A stretch of 64,000 bases of DNA from Saccharothrix espanaensis DSM 44229 (GTDB lineage: Bacteria; Actinomycetota; Actinomycetes; Mycobacteriales; Pseudonocardiaceae). Positions 29,818-38,457 of this stretch are shown piece after piece. A program made the translations under genes and the position numbers. Where the stretch lies: assembly GCF_000328705.1 (NCBI RefSeq), contig NC_019673.1:6324001-6388000 (forward strand). The letters run 5' to 3'. The notes under the pieces were generated by a model. That model was not told where the DNA came from and searched no databases. It worked only from the letters and a program-made list of their open reading frames with translations. The stretch's first letter is position 1; every line of letters starts with the position of its first letter.

Positions 29818-32800
29818 TGCCCGGTCCCCTCCCTCGCACCCATGAAGCGCTCGACCTCTTCGTCGGACATCTGCTCCAGCAGGTCGAGCAGCTCGTCCTC
29901 GTCCAGCCGCGCGGCGCGCTGCCGGTCGACCAGCACCGCGAGCCCCGCGACCGTGGAGTCCTGGAAGAAGTCGGCGACCGTGATCTCGACGTCGAACCTG
30001 CGGCGGATCCGGAAGATCAACTGCGCGGCTTGGAGACTGCTGCCGCCCAGCTCGAAGAACCGGGTGACCACGTCCACCGCGTCGAGCCGCAACATCGGCC
30101 CGAACAGCTCCTCCGCCAGGACCTTCTCGGTTTCGGTGCGCGGCACGACGATCTGCGTGCCGCCGCGCGCCACGGCGTCCGGGTCGGGCAGGGCCCGGAC
30201 GTCGACCTTGCCGCTGGGTGTCAGCGGCAGTTCCGGCAGCACGACCACGAACTGCGGGACCAGGCCCGCGGGCAACTTGGTCGCGGCGAAGGCGCGCAGC
30301 TCCTCCGCGCCGACCTCGCCGTCGGGTGCGCCCACGTAGGCGACCAGGTACCGCTGGTCCCGGCTGTCCGACCACGGCATCACGTAGGACTGGCGGACGC
30401 CGGGCGAGGCCGCCAGCACGGCCTCGATTTCGCCCGGCTCGATCCGCACGCCCCGGATCTTGATCTGCCGGTCGACCCGGCCCAGGAAGACGATCGCGCC
30501 GTCCCGCTGCCGCTTCACCAGGTCGCCGGTGCGGTAGAGCCGCCCGCCGGGCGCGGTGCCGAACGGATCGGGCACGAACTTCTCCCCGGTCAGCTCGGGC
30601 CGCCGGAGGTAGCCCCGCGCCAGCCCCGCGCCGCCGATCACCAGCTCGCCGGGCACGCCGTAGGGCACCGGGCGCAGCGACTCGTCCAGCACGTGCGCCA
30701 CGTGATTGGCCATCGGCAGCCCGATCGGCGGCGAGGAGTCCCAGTGGCCCGAGCACTCCTGCACGATCATGGTCACCGTGCACTCGGTCGGCCCGTAGCC
30801 GTTGAAGAAGCGGGAGACCGCGTTCCACCGGTTGACCAGTTCACCGGGGAACGCCTCGCCGCCGACGAAGGAGATCCGCAACCGGGTCAGCCGCGCGGGC
30901 TCCAGCAGCGCCATCACCGAGGGCGGCAGGTCGATCACGCTGATCTCGTTGTGCTCCAGCAGGTTCTGCAACCGCTCCAGGTCGAGCCGGTCGGCGTCCT
31001 CCGCCACGACCAGGCGGGCACCGGTCAGCAACGCCGCGAACAGTTCGAAGACCGACACGTCGAAGGTGTAGGAGGCGTAGCCCAGCACCCGGTCGGCCGC
31101 GGTCAGGTCGAACAGCTCCTGGGCGGAGCGGATGAAGTTGACCACGGCCCGGTGCTCGATCAGCACACCCTTGGGCGTGCCGGTGGAGCCGGAGGTGTAG
31201 AGCGCGTAAGCGAGGTCTCCCGGTGCGCCGGCGCGGGCCGGCGGGGTCGTCGGCTGGGCCGCCAACTCCGCGTCGAGCCGGTCGAGGTGGAGCACGTCCG
31301 ACCGGTCGGCGGGCAGACCCGCCGCCGAGGCGGTGACGGTCAGCACCGCACACGGATCGGCGTCGGCGAGCAGGCCGGCGATGCGGTCGGGCGGCGCGGC
31401 CGGGTCCAGCGGTACGAACCCGGCACCCGCCTTGAGCACCGCCAGCACGGCCACCGGGTGCTCGACGCCCCTGGGCAGGCACAGCGCGACCAGTTTCTCC
31501 CGGTCGGCGCCCCGGGCGCGGAGCAGGTGCGCGAGCCGGTTGGCGCGCTCCTCCAGCTCGCCGTAGGTCAGCGAGCGGTCGCCCGCGCTGACCGCCACCG
31601 CCGCCGGGTCGTGTGCGGCGACCTCGGCGAACCAGTCGTCCACGGTGCGGGCCGACCGGTGGTGTCGGGGACCGTCCCAGTGCTCGACGAGTTCGGTGTG
31701 CTCGGCGGGTGTCAGGAGGTCCAGCCCGCTCAGCGCCTGGTCCGGGGCATCGGCAGCCAGCTCCAGCAACCGGGCGAAGTGCGCCTGCATGCTGCGCACG
31801 GTCTCCGGGCGGAACAGGTCGACGCAGTACTCCACGTCGATCGAGGACTGCTCGCCCGCCTCGTACACCTGCCACGTCATGTCGAACTTGGACGTGGCGG
31901 TCTGCGGTTCCTCGAAGTCCACGTCGACGCCGTGGATGCGCACCGCGCGGGGCCGTTCGGGAAGCAGGAACGTCAACTGCACCAACGGGGACCGGGACAG
32001 ATCACGGACCGGCGCGACCTCCTGCACCACCTGCTCGAACGGCAGGTCCACGTGCGCGAAGCCCTCGCGCACGACCCGGTCCACGCGCGACACCAGCTCC
32101 CGGAAGCTCGGGTCGCCGCCCACGTCGACGCGCAGGGCGAGCATGTTCACGAAGAACCCGACCAGGCTCTCCAGCTCCAGCCTGCCGCGCACACTGGTGG
32201 AGCAGCCGAAGACCAGGTCCTCCTGGTGGGAGTACCGGTGCAGCAACGTCATCAGCACCGCCACGTACACCGCGTACGGGGTCACGCCGAGTTCTCGGGC
32301 CAACCGGTGCGCGGCGGTGACCGCCTCGCCCGACAGAGGACCGCGTTCCAGCGCGCCCCGGAAGGTGAACACGGGTGGGCGGGGCAGGTCGGTCGGGATC
32401 TCCAGCACCGGGAGGTCGGCCAGTTGCCCGCGCCAGTAGGCCGACAACTTCGCCAAGCGGGGCCCGGACAGCCACTCCCGTTGCCACAGCGCGAAGTCGG
32501 CGTACTGCACGGGCAGGTCGGGTAGTTGTGGCGCGCGCCGCTCCACCGAGGCCCCGTACAGCTCGGCGAGTTCGCCGGTGAACACCTCGGCGGAGATGCC
32601 GTCGAAGATCACGTGGTGAACGACGAAGACGAACAGGTGCTCGTCCTCGTCGGTGCGGAACAGCCCCGCGCGCCAGAGCGGTCCGTCACCGAGGTCGAAC
32701 GGGGTCTGCGCCAGCTTCTCGGCCAGCTCACGCGCCTGCGCCCGGCGTTCCGCGGCCCCGTCGCGGTCCACTCCGGTGGCCCGCAGTCGCACCGGGACGG

Positions 32801-33143
32801 TCGGGCTGATCACCTGGCAGGGTCCGCCGTCGAGTTCCCGCAGGGACGTGCGCAGGGTCTCGTGCCGTGCCACGACGGTCGCCAGGGCGAACTCCAACGC
32901 GGCGACGTCCAGCGCACCGCGCAACCGCAGGCACAGCACGATGTTGTAGGTCGGCAGGCCCGGGGACAACCGGTCCAGGAACCACAACAGGTTCTGCGCA
33001 TGCGACAACGGGGCGGTGTCACCCCGTTCCCGACGGGTCGGGGATTCGGCGGGGCGGTCGTCCTGCCCGGCCCGCAGAAGGGACAGGAACCTGACCCGCC
33101 GCTCCAGCGGCAGCCTGCCGAGCCGCTCGCGCAGATCGCTCAT
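29814..33143 (-). CDS. Single-module nonribosomal peptide synthetase, C-A-PCP
   Basis: 1109 aa. After a 50-aa helical lead, the condensation domain carries HHVIFDGIS. The adenylation domain has YTSGSTGTPKG, YGPTE, YRTGDL and PSGKVDV. The PCP has FELGGSSLQAAQ, followed by an acidic tail EDELLDLLEQMSDEEVERF that may be a docking segment. My hand-read specificity code is about DVFDFGGVTK, which I cannot match. Because it sits in the carrier-protein operon directly after the candidate aziridine genes, it is the best candidate to activate the azabicyclic amino acid or its precursor. Confidence 0.96.
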   Translation of the reverse strand: MSDLRERLGRLPLERRVRFLSLLRAGQDDRPAESPTRRERGDTAPLSHAQNLLWFLDRLSPGLPTYNIVLCLRLRGALDVAALEFALATVVARHETLRTSLRELDGGPCQVISPTVPVRLRATGVDRDGAAERRAQARELAEKLAQTPFDLGDGPLWRAGLFRTDEDEHLFVFVVHHVIFDGISAEVFTGELAELYGASVERRAPQLPDLPVQYADFALWQREWLSGPRLAKLSAYWRGQLADLPVLEIPTDLPRPPVFTFRGALERGPLSGEAVTAAHRLARELGVTPYAVYVAVLMTLLHRYSHQEDLVFGCSTSVRGRLELESLVGFFVNMLALRVDVGGDPSFRELVSRVDRVVREGFAHVDLPFEQVVQEVAPVRDLSRSPLVQLTFLLPERPRAVRIHGVDVDFEEPQTATSKFDMTWQVYEAGEQSSIDVEYCVDLFRPETVRSMQAHFARLLELAADAPDQALSGLDLLTPAEHTELVEHWDGPRHHRSARTVDDWFAEVAAHDPAAVAVSAGDRSLTYGELEERANRLAHLLRARGADREKLVALCLPRGVEHPVAVLAVLKAGAGFVPLDPAAPPDRIAGLLADADPCAVLTVTASAAGLPADRSDVLHLDRLDAELAAQPTTPPARAGAPGDLAYALYTSGSTGTPKGVLIEHRAVVNFIRSAQELFDLTAADRVLGYASYTFDVSVFELFAALLTGARLVVAEDADRLDLERLQNLLEHNEISVIDLPPSVMALLEPARLTRLRISFVGGEAFPGELVNRWNAVSRFFNGYGPTECTVTMIVQECSGHWDSSPPIGLPMANHVAHVLDESLRPVPYGVPGELVIGGAGLARGYLRRPELTGEKFVPDPFGTAPGGRLYRTGDLVKRQRDGAIVFLGRVDRQIKIRGVRIEPGEIEAVLAASPGVRQSYVMPWSDSRDQRYLVAYVGAPDGEVGAEELRAFAATKLPAGLVPQFVVVLPELPLTPSGKVDVRALPDPDAVARGGTQIVVPRTETEKVLAEELFGPMLRLDAVDVVTRFFELGGSSLQAAQLIFRIRRRFDVEITVADFFQDSTVAGLAVLVDRQRAARLDEDELLDLLEQMSDEEVERFMGAREGTGQ

Positions 33144-33185
33144 GGGGCTACTCCTCAGCACTCGACGGGACACCGCCGGACACGT

Positions 33186-34190
33186 TCACCGCGCGGCGGA
33201 GGCCAACGCCAGGGACTCGACTGCCTGCTCGTAGGACCGCCGCAGCCGCTCGCCGTGGCGGTGGAGTCCCGGTGCGGCGGCCACCGGGTCCGTCCGGCCG
33301 TGCGCACCGGTGACCCGCAGGGCCGTCCAGTGGTGCGCGACCTGTTCCACTCGGCGACCCGCCTCGGCCAGTTCCGGTTCGGCCCAGCGCATCCCGCAGG
33401 TGCGCAGCAGCTCGCCGTGCACCGCCGACTGGGCCTGCATGCTCCAGCCGAAGGTGTAGACCTCCGCGGGCGCGGCGGCCTCCCCGGCGGCGGACCGGTC
33501 GACGACCTCGGCGAGGAACTCGCCGAAGCCGGCCAGACCGGTGCGCTCCGGGCCTTGGCTCTGGAAGCCGTCCACATTGGCCCGCAGGGCGGAACGCAGC
33601 GCTTCAGGTGTGAGCGGGGGCGGCACGGCCTCCACGATGACCTCCAGCCACCGCGCCTGCCCGCCCCGACCGCTGAAGAACACGTCCTGCTCGTCCGGTG
33701 GCATGGTGGAGCGCCACGCGCGCAACAGGTCTGCCACGGGCAGTTCGCCCCGGTGCGCGGGCGGCATCGCGTCGGAGACCAGCGCCACGCCCCGGTCGAG
33801 GTCCAGATCTCGCACCAGGATCAGGTGCGCGGCGTGCACGTCGTGGTAGGCGGGCCGGAACGGCAGGTGGTAGTTGTCGACGGCCAGCACCGGCAGTCGG
33901 CCCACCGCCAGCGGACCGGTCAGCGCGGTCAGCGGGTCGGGTTCCGGCGCGGTGCGCCACACCGAGCGGACGCGGTGGTGCGGCAGGACGCTGCCCGCCA
34001 GGTCACCGGGCACGCGGCAGGGCCAGTAGTACTCCTCGGGCCGCACGTCGCCGGGCAGGTGCCGGAACTCCCAGCCCAGGCCCAGTACTTCCAAGGGTTC
34101 CGCGCCCGCGTGCCGGACCACCTCGGCGAGGGTCGCGTGCACGCAGCTGACCGGATCCCGGTACCACTGCTCGACCTGGGAGCCGGTCAC
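33186..34190 (-). CDS. BtrH-type N-terminal domain protein; candidate aziridine-forming subunit (AziU2/Vzb-like)
   Basis: 334 aa from GTG 34190, which overlaps the preceding stop (GTGA). The first 170 residues resemble the cysteine-peptidase-like BtrH_N domain: an early Cys in DPVSCVHATLAEV, GLGWEF, then VDNYHLPFRPAYHDVHAAH and a later Asp in VSDAMPP. The C-terminal half is helical and unassigned. In azinomycin B and vazabitide A pathways a two-protein complex (AziU3/U2, Vzb10/11) closes the aziridine by sulfate elimination. This gene and the next are a coupled pair at the head of the corresponding operon here, so I propose that role from context; homology was not checked. Confidence 0.6.
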   Translation of the reverse strand: MTGSQVEQWYRDPVSCVHATLAEVVRHAGAEPLEVLGLGWEFRHLPGDVRPEEYYWPCRVPGDLAGSVLPHHRVRSVWRTAPEPDPLTALTGPLAVGRLPVLAVDNYHLPFRPAYHDVHAAHLILVRDLDLDRGVALVSDAMPPAHRGELPVADLLRAWRSTMPPDEQDVFFSGRGGQARWLEVIVEAVPPPLTPEALRSALRANVDGFQSQGPERTGLAGFGEFLAEVVDRSAAGEAAAPAEVYTFGWSMQAQSAVHGELLRTCGMRWAEPELAEAGRRVEQVAHHWTALRVTGAHGRTDPVAAAPGLHRHGERLRRSYEQAVESLALASAAR

Positions 34191-34777
34191 GACCACGCCC
34201 CGGTCGCGCGCTGCGCGGTGAGCGCGAAGACGTGCAGGGCGACGTTGCGGGGTAACCGCACCGCCTTCAGTTCCGCCCGGCGCGGCACCGGCACCCGCTG
34301 TGCCCAAATGATGCCCGGCACCCTGGGCTGGACGTGCTGCGGGTAGTGCATGACCGTCGATCGGAGCGCCGACGTCTCGCCGAAGACAGGCTCGGCGGCC
34401 CAAAAATCGGATACCCGAACGTGCTCGAAGTCGATCGAGCCGTCGGTGAAGTACAGCGCCAGCTCGTCTTCGACCCGACGCTCGCCGCAGGCGAGCAAGT
34501 GCACCCAGTCGTAGTACCCGGCGGGCAGTTCCAGCAACTGCCCGTCACCGCGCACGTTGTCCGGCTCCCCGGATCCCGCAGTCGGAAACTCGAATGGCAC
34601 GCCGTCGAGCACCACCACTTCACCGCACGGCATCTGCTCCGCCGGCAGCGAGTTGCGCCAGACATTCAGGCCGCCGACTCCGGTACCCCCGACCGAGGTG
34701 ATGCCGACATTGTTCCGGTGCCCGGCAATATCCACCGAGCAGAACACGTCGTGGCCCGTCAGCACGCCATCGGCCAA
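34187..34777 (-). CDS. Small protein of no recognised family; candidate aziridine-forming subunit (AziU3/Vzb-like)
   Basis: 196 aa from a TTG at 34777 (a GTG at 34765 is an alternative; neither has a strong Shine-Dalgarno). Rich in beta-type sequence, with GGTGVGGLNVWRNSLPAEQ and a C-terminal stretch PRNVALHVFALT; no signal peptide or membrane helix. It is the first gene of the 15-gene leftward operon and is coupled to the BtrH-type gene. In published aziridine chemistry the partner pair has no similarity to known enzymes, which suits this orphan protein. Function is inferred from neighbours only. Confidence 0.55.
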   Translation of the reverse strand: MADGVLTGHDVFCSVDIAGHRNNVGITSVGGTGVGGLNVWRNSLPAEQMPCGEVVVLDGVPFEFPTAGSGEPDNVRGDGQLLELPAGYYDWVHLLACGERRVEDELALYFTDGSIDFEHVRVSDFWAAEPVFGETSALRSTVMHYPQHVQPRVPGIIWAQRVPVPRRAELKAVRLPRNVALHVFALTAQRATGAWS

Positions 34778-34991
34778 TCAGCCGACCTGCGCCGAACTAT
34801 CGATCTCGGCTGATCAGAGCAGTCAGTGGAACACGATCCCGACACGCGGGCACCACAAAGCACACCCATGTCGCCCCCCAACCAAGGAATGATCCACACC
34901 CCAGTGCCGCAGGTTCCGCGTCCAGACTTGCCACCCAGAGAACCCGGAACCGCTCATTTCGCACCATAGCCACGATCCACGATCGTGTCTA

Positions 34992-35014
34992 CCGTCGTCC
35001 GAACCGGACGACGG
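34992..35014. repeat. Perfect inverted repeat, likely operator
   Basis: Arms CCGTCGTCCG and CGGACGACGG with spacer AAC. Located about 60 bases upstream of the rightward -35 box in the divergent region. Its symmetry and spacing suit a dimeric regulator such as a TetR- or MarR-type protein, but no regulator gene is visible in the window. Confidence 0.5.
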
Positions 35015-35076
35015 AGGGCGCTTCGCCCCGACCGGCCGGACCCGCCCACGTTGATGTTTGGACCAAGAATGACTCC

Positions 35077-35105
35077 TTGGCAGAACACGATCGCTTCGCT
35101 AATAA
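35077..35105 (+). promoter_or_regulatory. Sigma-70-type promoter of the thioesterase operon
   Basis: TTGGCA at 35077-35082 and TAATAA at 35100-35105 are separated by 17 bases, an ideal vegetative promoter spacing and unusually AT-rich for this DNA. The start codon at 35140 lies 34 bases beyond, with AAAGGACGG as ribosome site. The inverted repeat CCAAG/CTTGG brackets the -35 box. Confidence 0.65.
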
Positions 35106-35139
35106 TGGGTGATCGGGCCTGGATCCTGAAAGGACGGAA

Positions 35140-36075
35140 ATGGGGACGTCTGATCCGGACGGCCGGCAAGAACGCCTGCGGAGGGAGGGCGCGCTGCCCG
35201 AGCGCAAGCGCGCGCTGCTGGCCGAGCTGAGGGCTCGCCGCACGGGCTCCACGCCCGCCGGGGGTGACCTGACCGAACTGCGCCCCGGCGCGGGGAACCC
35301 GGTGGTGCTGGTGCACCCGGTCGGCGGTGCCCTGTTCTGCTACGGCGAACTGGTGCGCCTGCTGCCGCCCGGTCCGCCGCTGCTGGGCATGGCCGCCGAC
35401 GACGTGCTGCGCGCGTCCGAGCCGCCGGACTTCCGCTTGCTGGCCGCGCACTACACGGGCCGGCTGGCGTCGGCCGGAGTGCGGCCGGTCCTGCTGGCCG
35501 GCTGGTCGCTCGGCGGGATGCTGGCCTTCGAGATGGCCCGCCTCCTGCCCGGCGGTCCCGTCCCCGTCACCGTGCTGGACGCGATGCCACCGCTTCCCGG
35601 CCAGAGGCCGCGCCCGCTGAGCGAGACCGACCTGCTGGCAGCCTTCTCCGGCGATCTGATCCGGTCCGCCGGGTCCGATCCGGACCGCGTGGGCCTGCCC
35701 GCGCCGGAACCGGGAGAACCGCCCGCGGTGGTGCTACCCCGGCTGCGCGCGGACTTGGCCGCACACGACATACCACTCGAACTGTCCACTTCGGACCTTG
35801 TAGACCGCTTCCTGCTGTACCGCAACGCCTATGTCTCACTGGAGCGACACCGGCCGGCATCCGGCGGCCCCTCGGTGCGGCTGCTGTGGGCCACCGGGAC
35901 CGCTGCCGACCTCCGGCCGTGGTGGCGCGACGTGGCCGAGGTGACGGGCCGCGCGGTGCGGGCCGATCACTACACCATGCTCCGCGAGCCGGCGGTCGCC
36001 GAGGTGGCCGCGTTCGTGCAGGAGTCCATCACCCTGGCGGCGCGGGCCGCCCCGTTCGCGCTGGGGAACCCATGA
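35140..36075 (+). CDS. Stand-alone thioesterase of the NRPS/PKS type
   Basis: 311 aa alpha/beta hydrolase. Catalytic Ser in AGWSLGGMLAFE, oxyanion region VVLVHPVGGALFCYGEL, and a late His in RADHYTML. The N-terminal 45 residues are charged and helical, unlike a simple editing TEII, and may dock to a synthetase. It could release the final product, since no TE domain is fused to any synthetase in the window, or act as an editing enzyme. It overlaps the next gene by ATGA. Confidence 0.88.
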   Translation: MGTSDPDGRQERLRREGALPERKRALLAELRARRTGSTPAGGDLTELRPGAGNPVVLVHPVGGALFCYGELVRLLPPGPPLLGMAADDVLRASEPPDFRLLAAHYTGRLASAGVRPVLLAGWSLGGMLAFEMARLLPGGPVPVTVLDAMPPLPGQRPRPLSETDLLAAFSGDLIRSAGSDPDRVGLPAPEPGEPPAVVLPRLRADLAAHDIPLELSTSDLVDRFLLYRNAYVSLERHRPASGGPSVRLLWATGTAADLRPWWRDVAEVTGRAVRADHYTMLREPAVAEVAAFVQESITLAARAAPFALGNP

Positions 36076-37697
36076 CCACTGCCGACCTGCCCGCCCTGGT
36101 GCTGGCCCACGCCGAGACCACGCCCGACGCGCCCGCCGTGCTGGCCGGCCCGGACTCGTTGACCTACCGCCAGTTGGCCCGCACCGCGCACGGCCTGGCC
36201 GCGGCGCTCCTGGCCGCGCGACTGCCCGCCGGCGCACCGGTGGCCCCGCTGGTCGGCCGGGACGTCGAGTTGCCCGCCGCGCTGCTGGCCGCCCACCTGG
36301 CCGGGCACCCGTTCGTCCTGGCCGACCCGGCCTACCCGCGCGGCGAGCCCGGCCGGATGCTGCTCGACGCCGGTGTGCGTGCCGCGATCGGCCGGGACCG
36401 CGCGGACACCGCGCTCGTGCGCGCGCTGGACCGCTCGGTGCACGTGCTCCTGCTCGATGACGCCCCACCACTGCCGACGTGCGCCGCTGCCCGCACGCCG
36501 GAGATCGCGGCGGTCGTGCACACCGCCGGGCGCGACGGCGCTCCCCGGCCGTTCCCGCTGCGCGCACGGCCGCTGGTGCGGCTGCTGCACCACTTGCGCG
36601 AGCGGCTCGGTCTCGGCCCGGAGGACCGGTTCCTGGCTCTCGCGCCACCGACGCTGGGCTGCGCCGTGGTCGAACTGGTCCTGCCACTGGTGTGCGGCGG
36701 TGCCCTGCGCATCGGCTCGGAGGCCGACGCGCGGGATCTGGCCCGCCAGGTGGAGGTGATCCGCGACTGGCGGCCGACGGTGCTGCACGGCACCCCCACC
36801 TACTGGCGGCACCTGCTCGGCGCGGGCTGGGAGCCCGAGCCCGGGACGACCGTGCTCAGCAGCGGCGAACCGCTGCCCACCGCGCTGGCCCGCGCGCTGC
36901 ACGCGCGCGGCGCGGCGGTGTGGCAGCTGTACGGCCAGGCGGAGACGTCGGTGTTCGCCGCCCTGGGCCGGTTCCACCCGGACGAGCCGGAACCCGTCGT
37001 CCCGCTCGGAGATCCGGTGCCCGGCGCGGAACTGGTGGTCACCGGGGAGCACGAGTTGGCGGTGGCCGGCGACGTCGTCGCCACGCCGCCGGGCCCGCAC
37101 CACACCGGCGACCGGGTGCGCCGCGCCGCGGGCGGAGCGCTGGTCCCGCTGGGTGCGGATGCGCGAGCCGGGCTGCGGGAGCACGCGGTGCTCGCCGTAC
37201 CCGGGGTGGCCCTGTGCGTGGTGACCGCCGACGCCGCGAGCGGGGCGCTGACCGCCCACGTCGTCGCGGCCACCGACGGCGACCCGGACCCCGAGGCCGT
37301 GGACCAGGCGCTGGCCGGGTTCGACCCGCCCTGCCGCGCGGTGCGACACCCGTTCCTGCCGATGGCCGCCGACGGTCGTGCCGACCGGACCCGGCTGTCC
37401 GAAGAGGACGGTGGGTTCGCCGTGGAGACCGGCCGGCCGCCCGAGACGCACGAGGAGCACGTCATCGCGGAGATCTGGGCCGACGTGCTCGGCGTCGCCG
37501 ACCCCCCGGCCGACGTCAGCTTCTTCGAACTCGGCGGGTACTCGCTGGCCGTGATGCGACTGGCCGCCCGGTTGCAGAGCGCGTTCGGACTGGCGGTGCC
37601 GGTGCCCGACGTCTTCGACAACCTCACCATCGCCACCCAGGCGGCGCTGGTGGAACGGCTCTACCGCGAGCAGCTCGCCGAGCTGACCGACCACTGA
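36072..37697 (+). CDS. A-PCP didomain with degenerate adenylation domain
   Basis: 541 aa. The fold of an adenylation domain is recognisable, but key motifs are lost: the P-loop position reads VVHTAGRDGAPRPF instead of YTSGSTGxPKG, YGPTE is YGQAE, and the C-terminal catalytic Lys region reads GRADRTRL. TGD survives in HTGDRV. The PCP (FFELGGYSLAV) looks intact with its phosphopantetheine Ser. The A domain is therefore probably inactive, or active in an altered way, and the protein may serve as a carrier loaded in trans. ATG at 36072 overlaps the thioesterase stop. Confidence 0.88.
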   Translation: MTTADLPALVLAHAETTPDAPAVLAGPDSLTYRQLARTAHGLAAALLAARLPAGAPVAPLVGRDVELPAALLAAHLAGHPFVLADPAYPRGEPGRMLLDAGVRAAIGRDRADTALVRALDRSVHVLLLDDAPPLPTCAAARTPEIAAVVHTAGRDGAPRPFPLRARPLVRLLHHLRERLGLGPEDRFLALAPPTLGCAVVELVLPLVCGGALRIGSEADARDLARQVEVIRDWRPTVLHGTPTYWRHLLGAGWEPEPGTTVLSSGEPLPTALARALHARGAAVWQLYGQAETSVFAALGRFHPDEPEPVVPLGDPVPGAELVVTGEHELAVAGDVVATPPGPHHTGDRVRRAAGGALVPLGADARAGLREHAVLAVPGVALCVVTADAASGALTAHVVAATDGDPDPEAVDQALAGFDPPCRAVRHPFLPMAADGRADRTRLSEEDGGFAVETGRPPETHEEHVIAEIWADVLGVADPPADVSFFELGGYSLAVMRLAARLQSAFGLAVPVPDVFDNLTIATQAALVERLYREQLAELTDH

Positions 37698-37713
37698 CAG
37701 CCAGGAGTCCCCC

Positions 37714-38454
37714 ATGTCCGCGCGGAACCCGACGGCCCCTCCGGTGCTGGCGCTGTGGAGCGCACCACGTTCCCGGTCCACGGCGTTCCTGCGCATGATG
37801 CGGGAACGCGGCGACCACACCGTGCTGCACGAGCCGTTCTCCCACGTCGTGAACTTCGGGCGGACCGAAGTGGACGGTCGCCCGGTGCACGGCGAAACCG
37901 AGCTGATCGCGGCGATTCGTGCACTGGGCCACCGCGAGCCGGTGTTCTTCAAGGACACCACCGACTACCACTACCCGGGACTGCTCGGCCACGCCGAGTT
38001 CCTGCGGGAAGCGCGGCACACCTTCATCATCCGCGAGCCCGCCGAGGTGATCGCCTCGCACTTCGCCCTCAACCGCGATCTCGGGCTGGCCGAGATCGGC
38101 ATCGAGCGCCTGCACGAGATATACCAGGCCGTGCACGCGGCCACCGGCGAGCGGCCGGTCGTGGTCACCGCCGAAGACCTCATCGCCCGGCCGCGGCAGA
38201 CCGTGCGCGCCTACTGCTCGGCGGTCGGCATCCCGTTCCGGGCCGAGGCCATGACGTGGCAGCCGGCGGTGCTGCCGGAGTGGCGGTCCACCCTGCGGTG
38301 GCACGGGGCGACCAGCCGAACCAGCGGCTTCACCGAACTCGCCTCGACCTACCCGGACACCGTGCACAACAACCCGGTGCTGGCCGGCTACCTGGAGCAC
38401 CACCTCCCGTACTACACCGACCTGCTCCGGTACCGGCTGCTCGTGCCCGCCTGA
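37714..38454 (+). CDS. PAPS-dependent sulfotransferase
   Basis: 246 aa. The 5'-phosphosulfate loop is WSAPRSRSTAFLR near the N-terminus; a following DHTVLHEPF and the later FIIREPAEVIASHF resemble the 3'-phosphate site of sulfotransferases. CAGGAG lies seven bases before the ATG. It is last in the rightward operon and ends three bases from the converging NRPS gene. In aziridine pathways the hydroxyl next to the C6 amine is sulfated to make a leaving group; this enzyme with the CysD/CysNC PAPS supply fits that step. Confidence 0.88.
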   Translation: MSARNPTAPPVLALWSAPRSRSTAFLRMMRERGDHTVLHEPFSHVVNFGRTEVDGRPVHGETELIAAIRALGHREPVFFKDTTDYHYPGLLGHAEFLREARHTFIIREPAEVIASHFALNRDLGLAEIGIERLHEIYQAVHAATGERPVVVTAEDLIARPRQTVRAYCSAVGIPFRAEAMTWQPAVLPEWRSTLRWHGATSRTSGFTELASTYPDTVHNNPVLAGYLEHHLPYYTDLLRYRLLVPA

Positions 38455-38457
38455 GCC

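Larger units (their letters stand above)
34778..35139. promoter_or_regulatory. Divergent regulatory region of the azabicycle operon and the thioesterase operon
   Basis: This 362-base gap separates the two largest divergent transcription units. It holds a 10-bp palindrome CACGATCGTG (34978-34987), a perfect 10+10 inverted repeat with a 3-base spacer (34992-35014), a small hairpin GGGCG-CTT-CGCCC (35016-35028) and a partial repeat CCAAG...CTTGG flanking the rightward -35 box. Dense symmetric sites suggest regulator binding between the two promoters. No leftward promoter could be fixed. Confidence 0.6.
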
